The notes under the pieces were generated by a model. It was not told the origin of the DNA and did not search any database. It was given only the letters and a program-made list of their open reading frames with translations. Positions 22,519 through 33,549 of a stretch of DNA of 64,000 nt are shown here, piece after piece; positions within the stretch are counted from its first letter, which is position 1; each line of letters opens with the position of its first letter. This DNA is from Phytopythium helicoides. Lineage: Eukaryota > Oomycota > Peronosporomycetes > Pythiales > Pythiaceae. The position numbers were made by a program, and so were the translations under genes. The stretch is taken from positions 62,001-126,000 of the forward strand of contig JANFNE010000038.1 in assembly GCA_024867545.1 (NCBI GenBank). The letters run 5' to 3'.

Positions 22519-24581
22519 CTAATGGAAAGCTTTTAAGCCTTCGTTGGAGGAATGTGAACGCCTTCGAGATGCATCCGCCCCCACAAACTGTAGCCATCGC
22601 ATGCACAATACGTTGCGATACCGCGGAGTGTCAAACAGGATTGCATATTTTTCGAATGACTGTGCAGTTGGAAATATCCTCGAGAAGTGGCCACATCTCG
22701 CCATCTCTTCTTCCATAGTTTTTACCACTCGTAGATCGTCATCATCGTCAAGGTCCATCCCTAGCCTTTTGCTCGCTACAAATGATACGCTCATGAGATC
22801 ATCAGCTGTCCGCTTCTTCTTTGCGTTTGTGTTCTTTGGCTGGATCGAAGTTGCAGTTACCCCTGACGAAATGGTATGCCGCCGTTGTGTAAGCTTGACA
22901 CCGTGAAGGCGGTCTTGCTTATCTCTTTCGTGGCGCTGGATGCCGGATCGTGGGTCTTGGAAAGGGATGCCAACAAGCTGAAACATATCGCTCACCAACA
23001 ATGTCTTGATACGCTTATCCATGGGTGACGAGCTACTGAGAGATGGAAAAACGTTCACCTCGAGCAGCCAAGGAATCATCTCGTCTCCTTCTAGCAATAC
23101 GTCAAAACCATAAAGCTCAAACGCATTCGTCTTGCCGGTTCCGATCTTGCTTTCCACTGCAATCAGTGTCTTGATGATCATATCTTCTAGCTCCTGTTGG
23201 AACACCTCAAGCTCTCGAGATTTCCCTTGCGCTCGCAAGTATTTGAGCAGCATTTGCAAACTCCACTTGCTTGCGCTTTCGCCGTCATTGTCCTCATTCT
23301 CTCCGTCCTGGTTTGGCTTGAATGCAGCCGTGTTCTTTTTATTTACGCTGTAGTTGGTCAAGTGCCCGAACCGATTCTTCACAGCAGCTTTACTCGTTGA
23401 GTATGGCTCTGTGCAGAAGCGAACCAAGCCATCATCGAATAGATAGACTCTTAGTGGATCGAACGATGTCACAAGGACGTAGATACGGAGGTCGAACTTG
23501 AGTCCATTAATCAAAAAAGGCGAGGCTACATATCGCTGCAAGTCGAAGAGTAGTTAGATTTCGTTAGCAATTAATCTGTATACTCACAATTGCAAATGGT
23601 GTACCTGGGCAACATAGGCTTTTTTCTTGGTCAGCTTTATCGCGGGATATACGCTAGCGCTGACGATTTTAATGCCACGTCCACATGAGAGATTTGGTGG
23701 CTTAAGTATCCAAAGTATGTTAGGGTCTGCGTGGTAATGCGCCAGGAATTGCTGTTTTTCGTATTCGTTGGCAGTCAAATAAGTTTCAGGAATGATACGC
23801 GCATACGCGTTAGGATGCTTTTTCTTCATTCGAAGCAAGCTACCACAAAGGCGATCTTTTCGTCCTAGCTCAAAGCTTCCGGGGAAGTGGTTTACTTTCT
23901 GGAACGAGAGTAATTCGAGCAGTGTTTGTGCATTGAGGTGGTGTCCCCAAAAGACGTTCCAGTTTTTTGTAGTACTAGGGTCACCACTTGCTTTGCGAAT
24001 GTTTGCTGCCCGGAGTGCATTGCCCATAGCGTTATACATGTATCGCCTGATCACGGTAAATGTGAGTTTAACATCCGCGTGCACTTCTCGAACTGTAGAT
24101 ATGTCTTGGTTAGTATTCAGAGCAAATATTGTGATATTGAACGCTACATAGACTTTGGCACCTTCATATCCAGGAGGGCATGCTCTCTCCAATGCCAAAA
24201 AGGCGGGATACGGAAAAAATACGAGCGGAATTGCTACCGGATCCATCTTGGAAACGAGCACAAAGAAAGTATTGGAGTCAGCACCGTTATTTCTCTCAAC
24301 TGCGTCATCAGTGTCGATACTGCTGGCGACCACTGTTGGTGGTTCGAGCTGTTCAACTTCACATTGCATGACTGTCATCACCTGGTTTCTTTTATGAACC
24401 TGAGCTTTGAACCCACATGCAGCGCACTGATGACGTAAAAATAAGTTTGCCGACTTTCATCATTTGATCCAGGGTATTCTGGGATTGTCCAGGCAGAATT
24501 TTTCTTGATATTGTATGACAAAACACCTTGCCAAGAAGATCGTGCAGCTGTTCGTGGCGCATCTCGTTGCTGCAGTATCAT
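22519..24581 (-). CDS. Tubulin tyrosine ligase-like enzyme (TTLL)
   Basis: 643 residues from exons 24581-24382, 24319-23605 and 23535-22519. ATP-grasp glutamylase/glycylase of tubulin: WNVFWGHHL, QKVNHFPGSFELGRKDRL (the TTLL NH.PG...KD.L signature), ILKPPNLSCGRGIKIV (ATP-binding Lys and GRGI), RYVASPFLINGLKFDLRIYVLV (with FDLRIYVL), KNRFGHLTNYSVNKKN, FELYGFDVLLEGDEMIPWLLEVNVFPSL (metal-binding E and N). This set resembles the TTLL4/5 glutamylases. Substrate in the flagellar axoneme is an inference. The tail after residue 450 is disordered. The initiating ATG (24579-24581) overlaps the ATG (24580-24582) of the divergent gene by two bases, which leaves no intergenic promoter unless one gene starts downstream. 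Confidence 0.88.
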
Positions 24582-27500
24582 GGAGGTTGTCAGTCATAAA
24601 GTTGCAAATGTACCACTCTCACCTTCTACACGAGTTGAGAGACGAGAGCCAGGTTCTCCTCCATCTCCACGACCACGATGGAATGCCGGGTCTTCAGCCT
24701 CGTCTGTAGGGAAATCATCGGGTGTGCTGCCAAGCGGGAACTCTCTGCTCTCGCTGAAGGCGTACTATCGGAAGCTACGAACATTCAAGGGGACTGTGAA
24801 AGCATTGATCAACCTTCGGCGTTTCCCAACAGGCAAAAGTACCGATGAATCTGCAGCAGATTGCGCTACTGGTGCTGCTATCAATGACGCTAGAAGGTCC
24901 ATTACACGCTACGTCTTTTTTGCATTGCTGAGACTTACGAGTTTGATCATCGCAGAACGATATCCTCGGTGGCACGAATCGCAACCGATGGGGCGTCACT
25001 AAACGCACTGCAAAACCAGGTCAATTCGCTAGTCAACGACGGGTAAGCTTGAACAATGCTGACCATCTCAACAACTACAGATATGAACTCACATTACGAA
25101 CATAAAGGCATGTGATTGCCGAGATAGATCGTAGCATGGTAGGTGAGGTGTCATATCGCCAACAAGGCAATTTGGAGCATTACACCGAGGTAAGTCACAA
25201 CCGGTGGTTGAAAAAAAATAAAGTTTCTGATGCAAACTTGTGATATAGGAAAATTTGATGAAGCGAGTTGCACTTCAAAAGCACCCTCACATGATTGCTC
25301 TGACTCAGCGGTTATGGATGTGCGCCGTTCAGCCTGATGGAAGTACAAAAACCACGTGCAGCAACGGCAGCGAGGCATTACTGAAGTTCACCAGCTATGA
25401 ATCATTTATGCTACGATTACACCGTCTCATTCTACCCGAATTTGACATCGCTGCATCTCGAGAGCTAATCCTCGACGATTGGACTCGAGATACGAATGGA
25501 GCAGATCACCTCGACTACGCATATTTTCACCTGTCGATGTTTGAACTTGTCGGTATGATTGATTTTCTCCACTCTTCCAGCTCGGCTTAGATCTTACACA
25601 TTACACTGAACTAAACATGCTATAACAGATCTGTGGACTGACACGGTCGATGACGAAGACGTACGTGCTCTGGGGACTCAATGTTGCTCATTCAATAGCA
25701 GCTAACATATTCTTTGGATCAGTATATCTCGTTGCTATACTGCATCATGCACAGCCTGACATTTGTCTGGGGAGACCGTCATCTTCTAAAGCCACTTGAA
25801 GGTGCAGTAGCTCAAAGATAGAGAGTTTGCGAACTTGTTGTGCGCTAACGTGTCGACATTGTAGATATTAACCCGGTTGACATCTTGGAGGAATCGAAGA
25901 GTGTGACGCTAAAGGATATCACCACAGACCTCTCACCCGAGTTGAGCAGTGCATCGGCTAATTATTTCAGAGAGTTGATCGTTAGCGGCACACCGCGAGG
26001 TACTCGTAACCTTAGTGGGGTTGCTGAAGGTGAAGATGAAGCCGAACGCAGGTCTTCGGTAAGTCGCGGTGATCAATCGCATAGTGTGTCAACACACGAT
26101 CCAGCAAGCACCTCAAAAGATAATCTGGGCATCAAGGTTGGAACAAATCTTGTATCAAGTGCTGTTGGGCCAAGCAACTTTTCCGAGCTTATTTCAGCGA
26201 GCAAAGCTAAACGAGAACCAAAAGAAAGTGGGCTAGAAGAAATAGCTTCGTCATGGCAAACAGGAAACGAAAACCGTCGATCAAGTAGAACAGGAAGCCG
26301 AGCTAAAAGTGCCTCAGCGATGGCTGCTCGACGTGCAAGCGCATTACAGCGCCAAGCAGCAGCAAGTTCAAAGCTAAGGGATTTGAGTTCGTTCGGGGGA
26401 TACACACCGCACGTCGTTTATGGTATGGCTTTTTTGGTAATTGTCGCACGCGAACATCTAGACTCATACTCGTTGATGCTTTTAGATACTTCGAGTCGTA
26501 CCTTCGACCAGGATTTCTCTGCCTCGCCACTCACTGTCAAAGCGTACGGTCACCAACAGAACGGAGGTGTTCAGGGTGAGTTCCAACGAGATCGCGAGTT
26601 CATTCTTGAGCTAGAACAGTCTGACCATCTGAGCGGTGGGCTCCTGGGAATCAGTGGGCTACAAAGTTTTTCAATCAAGCCAAAATCTGCGGCAGCAAGA
26701 AGCCTTGTGTCTGGGCAATTCTCAGAATCCAGTGGACAAGAATTGCATTACACCTTCGGAATCCAGGCTCCAGGTTTCTCGGGGGCTATGGACTCCTCGA
26801 AAGCTGATGGCACAAGGATCGCGTCTTTCACATACGGAGAGTCATCTCCTCGACCTCCACCTCTACAAATTGGATCTCTCGGACTCTCGGACCCAAATCA
26901 CAGCTCGGCTTTGAAGCCAACGACGTACACGCTTCTCGCCCCCAATAACTCACCGCGACCAAAATCCTCAATGTCCGGCAATTCTGCAGCGCCAGCCATG
27001 TCTCCTCGAGCAACCTCAGCCTCTTATAAGAGGCAACGCCAGCCTTCGATTGGACCCGCAGCTCACCGTCCAGCAGGAAATCCGTCACTTGTTGCGGCAA
27101 ACTCTCCAAGAAGCAAGTTCAACACGAACGAAGTCGATAGTGAAATATTGCGTGGAGCTCGAGCGAATCCTGCTGGATCTCCAGGACATCAACTGGCGAG
27201 CTCGGTGCCCTCGGCCGATCCCATGCTGATTACAGGACGAGCAGCATCGCCGCGTGGGGCTTATCATGGTTCAGTAGCGACGGTGTACGCAAATCTAGCC
27301 CGACAGCCAACAACCCGCGGTATAGAAGATTTTTCGTCACTTGTGGTTACTAGCCAAGACCATGAAACCAAATTGCAACGCGCGGAAGACCAGACAAGAC
27401 AGCATGGACTGCCCGAAGTTGCGCCACCATCTACAAAGTTTCCCGCCAATCTCTTGAATCGAATTATGCCGAACCGGTCAACTCTCTCCCCTCCGACTAC

Positions 27501-27660
27501 GAGACGGGTCTCTGCAGCCAAGTTGCGGCATCAATCCAGCCGCCGCATGCCAATAGGCTCTCGCCCCGGAAGCAGTCGGCAAGTTGCGCAACCAACTTGC
27601 CCTGTAGACTTCAGCGTTCAGAGCTTTGGTCTCTCCGGAAGAACAACCAGCAGCACCTAA
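24580..27660 (+). CDS. Large uncharacterised protein with ordered N-terminal domain
   Basis: 898 residues in exons 24580-24896, 24956-25042, 25108-25189, 25249-25552, 25629-25660, 25723-25801 and 25865-27660, frames closing at every junction. Residues 1-110 are Ser/Pro-rich. Residues about 100-320 form an ordered alpha/beta domain (ISSVARIATDGASLNALQNQ, TSYESFMLRLHRLILPEFD, DHLDYAYFHLSMFELVDLWT, YISLLYCIMHSLTFVWGDR), with an EF-hand-like helical feel but no clear loop. The remaining 560 residues are low-complexity Ser/Pro/Arg with PRGTRNLSG, SPRPKSSMSG and SPRATSASYKRQ, typical of cytoskeletal or kinase-substrate tails. I know no named family; the LDYAYFHLSMFELVDLWT block recalls flagellar proteins of protists, which is weak. 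A further intron in the last exon around 26420-26520 is possible. Confidence 0.65.
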
Positions 27661-27931
27661 CTTACCTTCAGTAATCCCACATCGATAAATACGTTTGTGT
27701 CTAGCTGCATCAACTGTTGCTTGCCGTTCATCCTTGAGGCAGAGCCGTTGAACCGACCACGAATGCGGATTGATGCAGCGATGATGCGCTCGCAACCTGA
27801 TCCGATTGTGCCACAATGTAGCCATATTCCTCCTCGGATTTTGATTCGCCAATATCCCTCCATAACGCCATCCAATTGGCTCAAACTCCCACCAACACCT
27901 TATTCCCCGCATTTCACGAAGAGCTACGAGC

Positions 27932-30341
27932 ATGGCGGACGGGGGCGGCCTCGCCTGGTGGGAGGCGCAGCTCGCGCTCTCCGCGCGGCACCAGCGCGGC
28001 CCACCGCCCGCCTCACGCGCCGCTGACTCGTTGGCGTTCCGTGCCGAGTTCTTTCCGGCGCTGCTGCGCGCCTGTGAGGCCCACGCGCTGCCTGCGGAGC
28101 TCTCGCTCGACGAGCTGCGCGTGCTCGTGCGCTTCTGCCTCGGCGACTCTGCGCGCGATCTGGACGCGGTGACCAAGCAGGACGTGCGTGGCTGGGCTTG
28201 CGGCTTGTGGTGGACAGCTGAGGTGATGGAGATGGCTTTTATGGCAGTTCACGTGGTTCCTGGCGCGGTTTGGGCCGCTGGAGCAGAGCATTGAGAAGGT
28301 GCGGAGGAGCCTTTGGTTCGCATGGGTGAGCCACGTGCTGATTGAATTGGTGGAGCAGCTGGTGGAGAACTTCTGTGTCAGTAGAGAAATGGCGCCGTGG
28401 TTCCACGGGACGATGGGGCGGAGGGAGGCCGAGCAGGTGCTGACGGCAAGGGGAAGAGATGACGGCGCGTTCCTCGTCCGCTTCTCCGAGTCCCAGCCGG
28501 CTAAATTCACGCTGTCGTATCTGAAAGTGCATGCGGATAGTGGACGAAGGGAGGTGAAGAACTGCCTCGTAGAAAATATGGGGCGGGAAGGTGGCTACGC
28601 ACTGTTGGAAGGGAGTCGAAGTCGCCACCAACGCACATATGCGTCCTTGCAGTCGTTCGTCAAACACAATGCGTCGAGGCTCAAATATGGGGTAAGTGGC
28701 GAATGATGCGAGTCGTGATCTACCTTGTTTTAACATATTGCTTTCCCCTTCTAGGTTCCTTCCGAACTATCACGGCAGTGCAACAACGAACTCGCCGATC
28801 TACGCGCAGTATGCGACCACCAGATGGATGCGTATACAGCTTTCAGCTCGGAGACGGTCGTCGATTCACAGGACACACCGGGTAAGGGTGGGGACTATAC
28901 TGCCTCTATGCTGTTCACGAGATCGCCAGTGCTGCAGGCTCAGTCCGAGTACCAGGCATACGGCGGGCTCACACTGCCCGAGAGTGGCAACAACAGCGCA
29001 TACTCTAGCTTCTCACTCGACGCTCTCTCGGGGGTTCGCGACCAGAGCCACACTTCTGACAACAGTAGCTCATTCGTGTCCAGTAGCCAAAGCTTGCGGC
29101 AGTTTGAAGTCGCGGAACCCGACTACGGGTACAACTTCTTAGCGTTCTCCGGTCCACAGAGTAGCAACGAAAGCGGTAAAAGTGCCAAGAGCGACGACGT
29201 ATACGCCAATTTTGACACATTCACAGCAGCTGCAGGGATGTTCGCAAATGAATCCCGCGAATTGGCTGCGCGGAGACAGCAAATGGTATCGCTTTCAAGA
29301 TCACCTACTCGCCCGGGCTCTACTCAGTGGCAATGTGATCAGGTAGAGAGCCATCACGAAGTGTACGGGTCATTTGCGAGTGCAGAAGTGGCTTCGATTC
29401 CGGCGTCTTCGACACCTGCGCTTCCGGTCACAGTAAGACCTCTAGAATCGAGTTCTGCTCGTCACGATTCTTCAAGCGACTATGGCAGCTTTGTGTCATT
29501 CCCAGATAGTGGTGTTTCCAAGCAGACCTCGACTACTGAAGCGAATCTCTCTGGGAATTCAGCACTCGGGCCGCCACCGCCACCTCCTCAATCGATTCTT
29601 CTGCGTCCGTCACCTAATGCAGACGAGGTGTACGGAAATTTCTCGTCCATGACAATTGATGATGGCCACGTGGAGTCCAGTCCCAGTTCTACATTTGATG
29701 CTTCGGCTTCAATGCCTGATCTTCGTCAAATGGCGGGTGAAGACGCCTTGGGGCCACCGCCGCTCCCTCTGTCGCATTCGTTCTCAACCACAGCGACCGG
29801 GTTGGACCTGGCAGGTGACCTTGAATCAAAGCCGGACTCTGCATCAACAGAACTTAGAAGCACAATGTTTGCCCATGCATCTGCCCTCGAGGAGCTGAAT
29901 GCAGGTATGGCTTTCTATAAGCAGCAAATGTTGGACGAAGCTATTCTTCGTTTCGTCGTTGCTCGGGAGACTGCACGGGAGACGCAGGATAAAGTCGTAG
30001 AGGCGCGAGCCCTCGGAAACTTGGGAACTGTTTACTTGGATCGCAAGAACCCTCGGCAAGCAGTCGAATGCTATCAGAAATGCCTTGAGATAACTCGTTC
30101 CATCGGCGACACGAAGCGAGAGCGAACAATTCTGAACAACATCGTGCTGGCTTTTGTCGCGTGTGAAGAATTTTCAGAAGCGCTTGCATACTCCCAAGTC
30201 CAACTCGAGATGACCGCAAATGCAATCAACCGCCGCAAGATTCTGTCACGCATGAGCTTGTTGAAAGAGCGGATGGCCCGTGCAACAGCTGCTGCTGAGA
30301 AGCAGAATGCTGCTCACGCTGCCGTTGCATTTGGCGCGTAA
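27932..30341 (+). CDS. SH2 domain - YxxF repeat - TPR protein
   Basis: 760 residues, exons 27932-28183, 28248-28691 and 28755-30341. Residues 1-130 are a helical, EF-hand/linker-like module (FTWFLARFGPLEQSIEKVRRSLW) like the segment before SH2 in STAT and Cbl-type proteins. Residues 135-237 are a full SH2 domain: WFHGTMGRREAEQVL, GAFLVRFSES with the phosphotyrosine-binding Arg in FLVR, FTLSYLK, VKNCLVENM, YASLQSFVKHN, VPSEL. Residues about 250-600 are disordered and carry six Y-x-x-F motifs. Residues about 605-720 hold TPR/GPSM-like helices (ALGNLGTVYLDRKNPRQAVECYQKCLEI, then VACEEFSEALAYSQ). The combination implies a phosphotyrosine adaptor. The first intron uses GTGCGT and interrupts the linker just before FTWF. 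Confidence 0.9.
28824..29645 (+). repeat. Six iterated Y-x-x-F tyrosine motifs
   Basis: Within the SH2-TPR protein six motifs of the form Y-[small]-[A/S/N]-F recur: YTAF (28833), YSSF (29001), YANF (29202), YGSF (29364), YGSF (29480) and YGNF (29631). Most are preceded by an acidic or Asp/Glu-Val context (DDVYANF, HEVYGSF, DEVYGNF). The intervening sequence is unrelated low complexity, so the motifs are conserved peaks in a disordered stretch, consistent with tyrosine phosphorylation or docking sites. Phosphorylation itself is inferred. Confidence 0.75.
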
Positions 30342-30415
30342 GAGTAAAGCAAAGAGCTCGTTGTTCCGATTGTTAGCTCACTCCTGTATTCCATCAATAA
30401 ATAGCGTCTGGGAAT

Positions 30416-33244
30416 CTACAACAAAACTGAGGAAGGATGCTGGCTTGAGCCACTCCCATCTTCTTCGTCTACGTCTGCGAGAAATGTTGCGTGCGGAAGC
30501 GGTGGCAACTTGCTAACGAATGTCTGCTCCAGGCCCAGCTTCAGTTGACGCATAGACTCTTCTCCAGTGTCGTCCTGTGGGACCGAGCTGACAGAATCGC
30601 TCCCGCTCGCTTCTTCAACCCCAGACGCAATCTGGTTGAGCTGCTCGAACTCGTCCATAGCGAGCTCATGGTTGAGATAGCGCCTCCATTCCTCCGAAAA
30701 GCTTGTCCATTCATCGCTGCTGCAGAGCAGCAATTCCTCGGGCGTACAAGAACTGAGATCACCATCAATTAGGCTTCGTGACACCTCGTCATTTTTACGC
30801 CCTGTGGCTCGGGGTACGCGCTTCTTCATGCTTGATGCAAACCCGATGTGCAACGTCAGCTCAACTGTTGCAGGGCCATCCGTCGTTTGAGCAATTGGAG
30901 GAACAACTCCAATGCCTCGAATGATACCTCGGACATTGGCAGACGCAAGTCCCAACGCATACAACCGGCAACACAACGCACAGATCTCCGGGTGAGAATC
31001 TGACACGAACGAGTAGAACGATGACACATCGGTGTAATCGCCCGTGGTTGCTGGATCAAACGGGAACTGGCGAAGTTGATACGCTCCAAGGATTTCGTTG
31101 AGACGCTCAGGCAATAGACCCGGTGATGACGGCGCCGACGATGCCGAGGTGTTGATTGCAATAGTCGGGGGAGAGGTCGTGCTGTCGCAGGTGAACCACC
31201 GCCGAAAGTACCGCTGGAAGTATAGTGCGAGGGATTTCCACTCGAGCAATGGATTGCTGAAGTTGAGCACAGACGCGTCCAAGTGGAAGTCGAAAACGTA
31301 TGCAAGCGCCATGGCAGGTAGATCGTAACGTTTCCACAAAGTATCGACGAGGCCAACCAGAAGTCGTGCAACACTCAATGCGACCGGGTGCAACGATGAC
31401 GAGTTGGAGCTGCTCCGTCCAGCATTCTGCACGAGGGCGGTGTACTGCTGGCTCATGCGACCGAATTGATGCATCACCTGGGCTAATGTAAGTCCGCTTT
31501 GAACTACTACAGTTCCAGGAGCGTATCTGAAGGCTTGCTCGCTAGAGCTGTTACCTTCCCGGTTCGATGTTTTGTCACTTTCTTGTTCCACTTGCTGAGG
31601 CGTGACAACACAATATGCTTCTCGTAGTGGAGCTAGCACTCGCTCCATATCTCGTAGTGTCTTCCAGAAAGCACCGTCACCACCAACGACCAGCTCCGCA
31701 AGAGATGCTGGAACGGATGGCTGGCTAATTTCCTCGCTGCCAAGAGTACGTGTTGTACCCACACAGATCGCAGTAATCACGTCTGCGTATTCTAGAACTG
31801 CGCCAAGACACTCCATCAAGGAAAACCAGCTATCTCGTCGCGGGAGCGGGATGTATGCGTCCCGCACACCGCTGACATCTCGAAGGGCGGACTGAAGGGC
31901 TGGATTCGAAAAGTGAGAGGCGATCTCAACGAGCTCTCCGATGGCTTCTTTGAAGCCTTCGTGTGTGAAGACGCTGCCGGCCATTGTGCTGAGAACAGCG
32001 GATATGCATGGCACAACAAGAAGTGAGGCCCATTTTGGTGCGCGGCACACGCGTCGTGCAGCGTTTAGCGCAACCACCGAGTCGGCAACGATTCCCATCA
32101 CTGTAATGTGCTGGGCACGCCCAAGTTCGTCAAGCACATCTTCAATCGCCAGCGCAAGCTTCGGGGAGGTGTAGGCATTTACGTGGTTGCCCATGTCAAC
32201 AACACGAACGCAGGCAGCGTCACCGTTCGAGTTCAGCAGCGAAAATGCTACAAGATGCTGCAGATCAAGAGTCGACCAGCAGTTGATACTTAGCGTCAAG
32301 CCACCCTTGATGATGGTCGAGTTCAGCATGCCTTCCTTCACGCGGTCAAGCTGCACGGCCGCGAGTTTGCGCACCGCATTTGTGATGTGCGCGTCATCGA
32401 ACACTAATCCGTCTGTATCCAGTGTGGCTGGGTTGGCACACATCAAGAACGCGAGAAAGTCCGGGCGTTGGAGAACACTCAGTGGAAGGTTCGCCGAAAC
32501 CACTACCTTGAGTACAGAAGCCACCCAGTCATCTCCGCCTCGGGCAGAAGCGTCCTGAATTCCAACGCTTGTCGAAACTTCTTTACCCGCCTGGGCTCCG
32601 CCTGCATTGGCAACACCAACTTCACCAGTGAAACCAAAGCCGGCTGCCTGGCTTGCCATCGCGTGCTTCTTCCTGGGCGGCGCCATGAACGCGTCCGCCA
32701 AACCCACACTGCTGGCCATAATGTCCGCGCTCTTCCGCTTGTCGGCGGTATGCTGCCCTGCCGTCTGGTCTGCGGTCCCGCTGCTGGCCTCAGCGTCGAT
32801 CGATTGCTGCAGCGCCTGCTCCATCGCGCTTGCTCCCGCTCCATTCGTCGCCACTCCATCCCCAGCCAAGCCGAACCTCGCTTGGTCTGCTCCAGCGGCC
32901 TCCACAGCCGCCGCGTGCTTCTTCCTGTGCGCGGCGGTGGGCGCCTTGTGCTGGTCGCTGTGGTGCGCGGCCTCCCTGCGCTCGCAGATGTCCTTGACCT
33001 CGGCCACGATCTCGCGCGGGCAGTAGGCGCAGCCCTCGAGGTGGCGCAGCATGTCGGTGGAGACGCCGCGCGTGGGCGCCACCTGCGGCAGCCCCAGGCG
33101 CGCCACGCAGTAGACGCAGAACGCGTGGTAGTGGTAGCGGTTGCGCTTCTCGCCGCGGTGGAAGTGCATCCACAGCGGGTGCGCGGGCCGCCCGGTCTTC
33201 TTGGCGCGCTCCTTGCCGCCCGCCGCCGAGACAGGCGCGCTCAT
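30416..33244 (-). CDS. hAT-transposase-derived protein with BED-like zinc finger
   Basis: 942 residues, intronless and open. The N-terminus has a BED-type finger: LWMHFHRGEKRNRYHYHAFCVYCVARLG with CVYC, then a later HLEGCAYC giving the His/Cys pair. A disordered Ala-rich linker with KKH-type basic runs follows, then a DUF659/hAT RNase-H-like core (GGLTLSINCWSTLDLQHLVAFSLL; HITVMGIVADSVVALNAARR; later DSWFSLMECLGAVLEYADV) and a C-terminal helical region ending in an acidic tail. The first core motif reads INCW where active hAT enzymes have an Asp (DxW), so one catalytic carboxylate appears replaced by Asn. No terminal inverted repeats or target-site duplications are visible around it. An intact ORF with a lost catalytic residue is compatible with host domestication as a DNA-binding protein. 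Alignment is by eye. Confidence 0.72.
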   Translation of the reverse strand: MSAPVSAAGGKERAKKTGRPAHPLWMHFHRGEKRNRYHYHAFCVYCVARLGLPQVAPTRGVSTDMLRHLEGCAYCPREIVAEVKDICERREAAHHSDQHKAPTAAHRKKHAAAVEAAGADQARFGLAGDGVATNGAGASAMEQALQQSIDAEASSGTADQTAGQHTADKRKSADIMASSVGLADAFMAPPRKKHAMASQAAGFGFTGEVGVANAGGAQAGKEVSTSVGIQDASARGGDDWVASVLKVVVSANLPLSVLQRPDFLAFLMCANPATLDTDGLVFDDAHITNAVRKLAAVQLDRVKEGMLNSTIIKGGLTLSINCWSTLDLQHLVAFSLLNSNGDAACVRVVDMGNHVNAYTSPKLALAIEDVLDELGRAQHITVMGIVADSVVALNAARRVCRAPKWASLLVVPCISAVLSTMAGSVFTHEGFKEAIGELVEIASHFSNPALQSALRDVSGVRDAYIPLPRRDSWFSLMECLGAVLEYADVITAICVGTTRTLGSEEISQPSVPASLAELVVGGDGAFWKTLRDMERVLAPLREAYCVVTPQQVEQESDKTSNREGNSSSEQAFRYAPGTVVVQSGLTLAQVMHQFGRMSQQYTALVQNAGRSSSNSSSLHPVALSVARLLVGLVDTLWKRYDLPAMALAYVFDFHLDASVLNFSNPLLEWKSLALYFQRYFRRWFTCDSTTSPPTIAINTSASSAPSSPGLLPERLNEILGAYQLRQFPFDPATTGDYTDVSSFYSFVSDSHPEICALCCRLYALGLASANVRGIIRGIGVVPPIAQTTDGPATVELTLHIGFASSMKKRVPRATGRKNDEVSRSLIDGDLSSCTPEELLLCSSDEWTSFSEEWRRYLNHELAMDEFEQLNQIASGVEEASGSDSVSSVPQDDTGEESMRQLKLGLEQTFVSKLPPLPHATFLADVDEEDGSGSSQHPSSVLL

Positions 33245-33549
33245 GGTGGCCGTCCAAAGTGATCAAAACTGGAAATCCGCACCACCTACTTCAATAGTGT
33301 ATCTCACCGACCAATGGGAAGGCGAACGGATACAAAGCCTCTACGATTTGATGAATGCTTCGAAAAGAGCGCCGCTGCATAAACGAATGTGTCACTTGGT
33401 TCCAGTATGATAGTGGAGAGAGTATACAAACGCCAAGTCGGCCGAGGGCACTTGGCCTTTTTTCCTTGAGGAGCTGCACGCGGGGGATCTGCGCCTCGTC
33501 CTCGACCTGTGTGGACCTCGCGCGGCGCTAGTTGTCGACTGCGGAGCTC
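33245..33549. promoter_or_regulatory. Divergent intergenic region
   Basis: 305 bp between the hAT-derived gene and a small membrane protein gene on opposite strands. It includes CCGACCAATGGGAAGG (inverted-type CCAAT near 33309) and is AT-richer than its flanks. No ORF is supported here. Confidence 0.45.

Noticed and set aside
30416..33244. Active autonomous hAT transposon
   Set aside because: No terminal inverted repeats or target-site duplications seen near the ORF, and the first catalytic Asp appears replaced.
32468..33262. Plus-strand ORF opposite the hAT-derived gene
   Set aside because: Shadow of a GC-rich coding frame; Ala/Arg/Val composition without domain.
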